A DNA stretch of 6,401 nucleotides from Methanocorpusculum sp. (GTDB taxonomy: Archaea > Halobacteriota > Methanomicrobia > Methanomicrobiales > Methanocorpusculaceae): positions 1-6,401 of the forward strand of contig JAFZFW010000069.1 in the NCBI GenBank assembly GCA_017555685.1. The letters are read 5' to 3'. Position 1 is the stretch's first letter; every line of letters begins with the position of its first letter. The notes under the pieces were generated by a model. The model saw only the letters and a program-made list of their open reading frames with translations, had not been told where the DNA came from and made no database searches. A program made the position numbers and the translations under genes. Positions 5,281 through 6,401 of the stretch are shown one piece after another.

Positions 5281-6224
5281 ACGCGGGTCCTCCGTCTGAG
5301 CAGGTAGATGAAGAACGGCGCTCCGATAAAGGAGGTCACAATTCCAACCGGGATTTCAGTCGGAAGAGTGCGGGCGAAGGTATCTGCGGCAAGCAGAAGG
5401 ATAGCCCCTGCGACCATCGATGCCGGAAGCAGAATCCGGTGGTCAGGGCCGGTGATGATGCGGACGATATGCGGGACAATAAGTCCGATAAAACCGATAC
5501 ATCCGGCGATGGAGACAGCGATTGCGGTGATGAAGGTGGAGACCAAAAGCAGGACGCGTTTGGTCTTTTCGGTTGAGACGCCTAAGTGTACAGCTTCCTC
5601 TTCTCCTAAGGTGAGAACGTTCATGTCGCGGGCGAAGATGAAGAGGACAAGTGCTGCCGCGATGATTAACAGACCAAGGCGGACATCATCCCAATATACG
5701 TTCCAGAGGCCTCCCATGGTGAAGAACATAATCTGCTGGAGGTTGTTTCCGGATATATAGGTGATGAAGGAAAGCATTGCAGAGAGCAGGAATGAGACGG
5801 CGATACCAGTCAGAAGGAGGGTTTCTACAGCTACCCGTCCATTTCTTTTTGATGCGAAGTAGACGACGACAATCGAGAGAATTGCGCCGGCGAATGCGAA
5901 GACAGGCATAAAGAGCCCCCCTAAGAAGACGATGGAGATAGCTGCCCCGAGTGCTCCTCCCGAGCTGGTTCCCAGAAGGTACGGGTCTGCCATGGGGTTT
6001 CTAAAGAGTCCCTGCATGGCACATCCGGCAGCGGCAAGGCCTGCCCCCACAAGAACTGCCGCGATGATTCTCGGAAGCCGTACTTCGAAGAGGAGTTTCT
6101 GGATCATTTCCGTTTCGAAGGTGAAAAGCGAGAATCCGGATACTCCGATACAGAGTGCCAGGAACACGGAGACAGCAAGGATTACCAGGAGTACTGGTAT
6201 GAGGAGGATGGGGCGGCGCATCAT
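5277..6224 (-). CDS. btuC: Corrinoid/iron-complex ABC importer permease (BtuC, FecCD family)
   Basis: This 315-residue polytopic membrane protein forms, as a dimer, the translocation channel of a BtuCD-type importer. Family motifs run the full length: RLPR (49-52), GAGLAAAGCAMQGLFRNP (60-77), ADPYLLGTSSGGALGA (79-94), the cytoplasmic coupling segment LGEEEAVHLGV (206-216), GCIGFIGLIVPHIVR (241-255), ADTFART (280-286) and EIPVGI (290-295) before GAPFFIYLL. The hydrophobic pattern fits about nine to ten membrane spans, and the length is normal. Two ATG codons stand in tandem (6224 and 6221); neither has a Shine-Dalgarno site, while an AT-rich box lies about 25 bp upstream, so leaderless translation is plausible. 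The stop overlaps the btuD start. The partner substrate-binding protein is not in the window. An iron-siderophore substrate cannot be excluded, but cbiZ favours corrinoids. Confidence 0.92.
   Translation of the reverse strand: MMRRPILLIPVLLVILAVSVFLALCIGVSGFSLFTFETEMIQKLLFEVRLPRIIAAVLVGAGLAAAGCAMQGLFRNPMADPYLLGTSSGGALGAAISIVFLGGLFMPVFAFAGAILSIVVVYFASKRNGRVAVETLLLTGIAVSFLLSAMLSFITYISGNNLQQIMFFTMGGLWNVYWDDVRLGLLIIAAALVLFIFARDMNVLTLGEEEAVHLGVSTEKTKRVLLLVSTFITAIAVSIAGCIGFIGLIVPHIVRIITGPDHRILLPASMVAGAILLLAADTFARTLPTEIPVGIVTSFIGAPFFIYLLRRRTRV
5288..5293 (-). promoter_or_regulatory. Ribosome binding site of btuD
   Basis: GGAGGA on the minus strand, 7 nt ahead of the ATG at 5280 and within the last codons of btuC. 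It supports coupled translation of permease and ATPase. Confidence 0.75.
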
Positions 6225-6249
6225 TTGTACTAATAGATTTGTATTATAG
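6223..6249 (-). repeat. Imperfect tandem repeat abutting the btuC start
   Basis: On the minus strand, CTATAATACAAAT (6249-6237) is followed directly by CTATTAGTACAAAT (6236-6223). The units match at all but one base plus a one-base insertion. The second copy ends inside the btuC start codon, and the first overlaps the candidate TATA region. The position suits a regulator blocking transcription start, but AT-rich sequence repeats easily by chance. Confidence 0.5.
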
Positions 6250-6257
6250 TAAATTAA
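6241..6257 (-). promoter_or_regulatory. TATA-like box of the btuCD-cbiZ-fdhD operon
   Basis: The minus strand reads ATTTACTATAATAC in an AT-rich block centred about 25 bp before the paired btuC start codons. With no Shine-Dalgarno motif present, this suggests a leaderless message. The exact box register is uncertain because the whole segment is AT-rich. Confidence 0.4.
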
Positions 6258-6306
6258 ATGTGATGTACTTGTTGTTTGGAAATTCTACGGAAGAGAGAGT
6301 AATGTT

Positions 6307-6349
6307 AAAAAAGAGAGAAAAGAAAACTCACGGCACGTGCCGGAGTTTT
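6307..6349 (-). terminator. Hairpin plus T-tract terminator of the upstream gene
   Basis: The minus strand reads AAAACTCCGGC, loop ACGT, then GCCG-T-GAGTTTT: an 11-bp stem with a single bulged T (complement at 6330). A pyrimidine tract rich in T follows down to about 6307, ending in six T. The centre is the 12-bp palindrome CGGCACGTGCCG. The stem overlaps the last codons and stop of the upstream partial gene. This resembles an intrinsic terminator separating that gene from btuC; archaea chiefly need the U-tract, so the hairpin's contribution is inferred. Confidence 0.65.
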
Positions 6350-6401
6350 GCAAGCTTTAAGTTCTTAATTCCCTTCGGACAGGTCTCAGAATAGGAACCG
6401 A
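6328..6401 (-). CDS. 3' end of an unidentified gene (partial)
   Basis: An open frame enters from the right edge and ends at a TGA at 6328-6330, giving 24 complete residues including the ending GSYSETCPKGIKNLKLAKLR and then HVP. The frame is supported by codon choices like those of its neighbours and by the hairpin and T-tract terminator placed exactly at its end. The fragment contains one cysteine and a basic tail. It is too short to assign a family. A substrate-binding protein of the importer would be an expected neighbour, but nothing here supports or excludes that. Confidence 0.55.
   Translation of the reverse strand, partial: GSYSETCPKGIKNLKLAKLRHVP

Noticed and set aside
5308..5760. Plus-strand open frame of 150 codons opposite btuC
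   Set aside because: Shadow of a well-conserved permease; there is no independent signal for coding.
6225..6327. Cobalamin riboswitch ahead of btuC
   Set aside because: The gap is only 103 bp, no B12-box-like core was seen, it is mostly AT- and pyrimidine-rich, and the promoter appears to be leaderless.
6302..6394. Plus-strand ORF of 30 codons near the right edge
   Set aside because: It lies across the terminator hairpin and antisense to the partial gene, has no recognisable domain and no ribosome site.

Overview
The window reads as chromosomal DNA from a methanogenic euryarchaeon, most likely of the Methanomicrobiales (a Methanocorpusculum-like genome would fit). That assignment is inference. 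It rests on the gene content (CbiZ-type corrinoid salvage, FdhD and MoaD for a Mo/W formate dehydrogenase, short archaeal FKBPs), on TATA-like boxes about 25 bp ahead of start codons that lack Shine-Dalgarno sites, and on a moderate GC content. No rRNA, tRNA, CRISPR array or insertion sequence was seen. The window is almost fully coding.

Layout. (1) Positions 1-1044, minus strand: two tandem, overlapping genes for related zinc-ribbon proteins. The first has a C-terminal membrane anchor and the second runs off the left edge. (2) Positions 1045-1133: a divergent promoter region with a TATA-like box and a 16-bp inverted repeat. (3) Positions 1134-2405, plus strand: a lipoprotein FKBP-type prolyl isomerase, a cytoplasmic FKBP of the short SlyD-like class, and a MoaD-like sulfur carrier ending in Gly-Gly, packed with 17-bp and 1-bp gaps. 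(4) Positions 6224-2412, minus strand: a compact four-gene unit, btuC-btuD-cbiZ-fdhD, meeting moaD convergently with only 6 bp between stop codons. (5) Positions 6225-6401: a promoter region and the 3' end of an unidentified minus-strand gene with a hairpin/T-tract terminator.

How the genes work together. BtuC and BtuD form the permease and ATPase of a corrinoid importer; no substrate-binding protein lies within the window. CbiZ removes the side chain of imported adenosylcobinamide or pseudocobamides so that the corrinoid can be rebuilt with the nucleotide loop the cell needs, a route known in archaea. FdhD, translationally overlapped with cbiZ, inserts the sulfido ligand of the Mo/W cofactor of formate dehydrogenase, and MoaD supplies sulfur during pterin cofactor synthesis. 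The cluster therefore joins supply of two methanogenesis cofactors, cobamide and molybdo/tungstopterin.

The least ordinary points are a C-terminal Rossmann-like domain of about 145 residues on BtuD, an eight-cysteine domain on CbiZ, an FdhD lacking the usual CxxC loop cysteines, and a near-perfect tandem repeat that runs up to the btuC start codon. I found no clearly unprecedented system. The best candidate for new biology is the coupling of corrinoid salvage (with its two extra domains) to FdhD.
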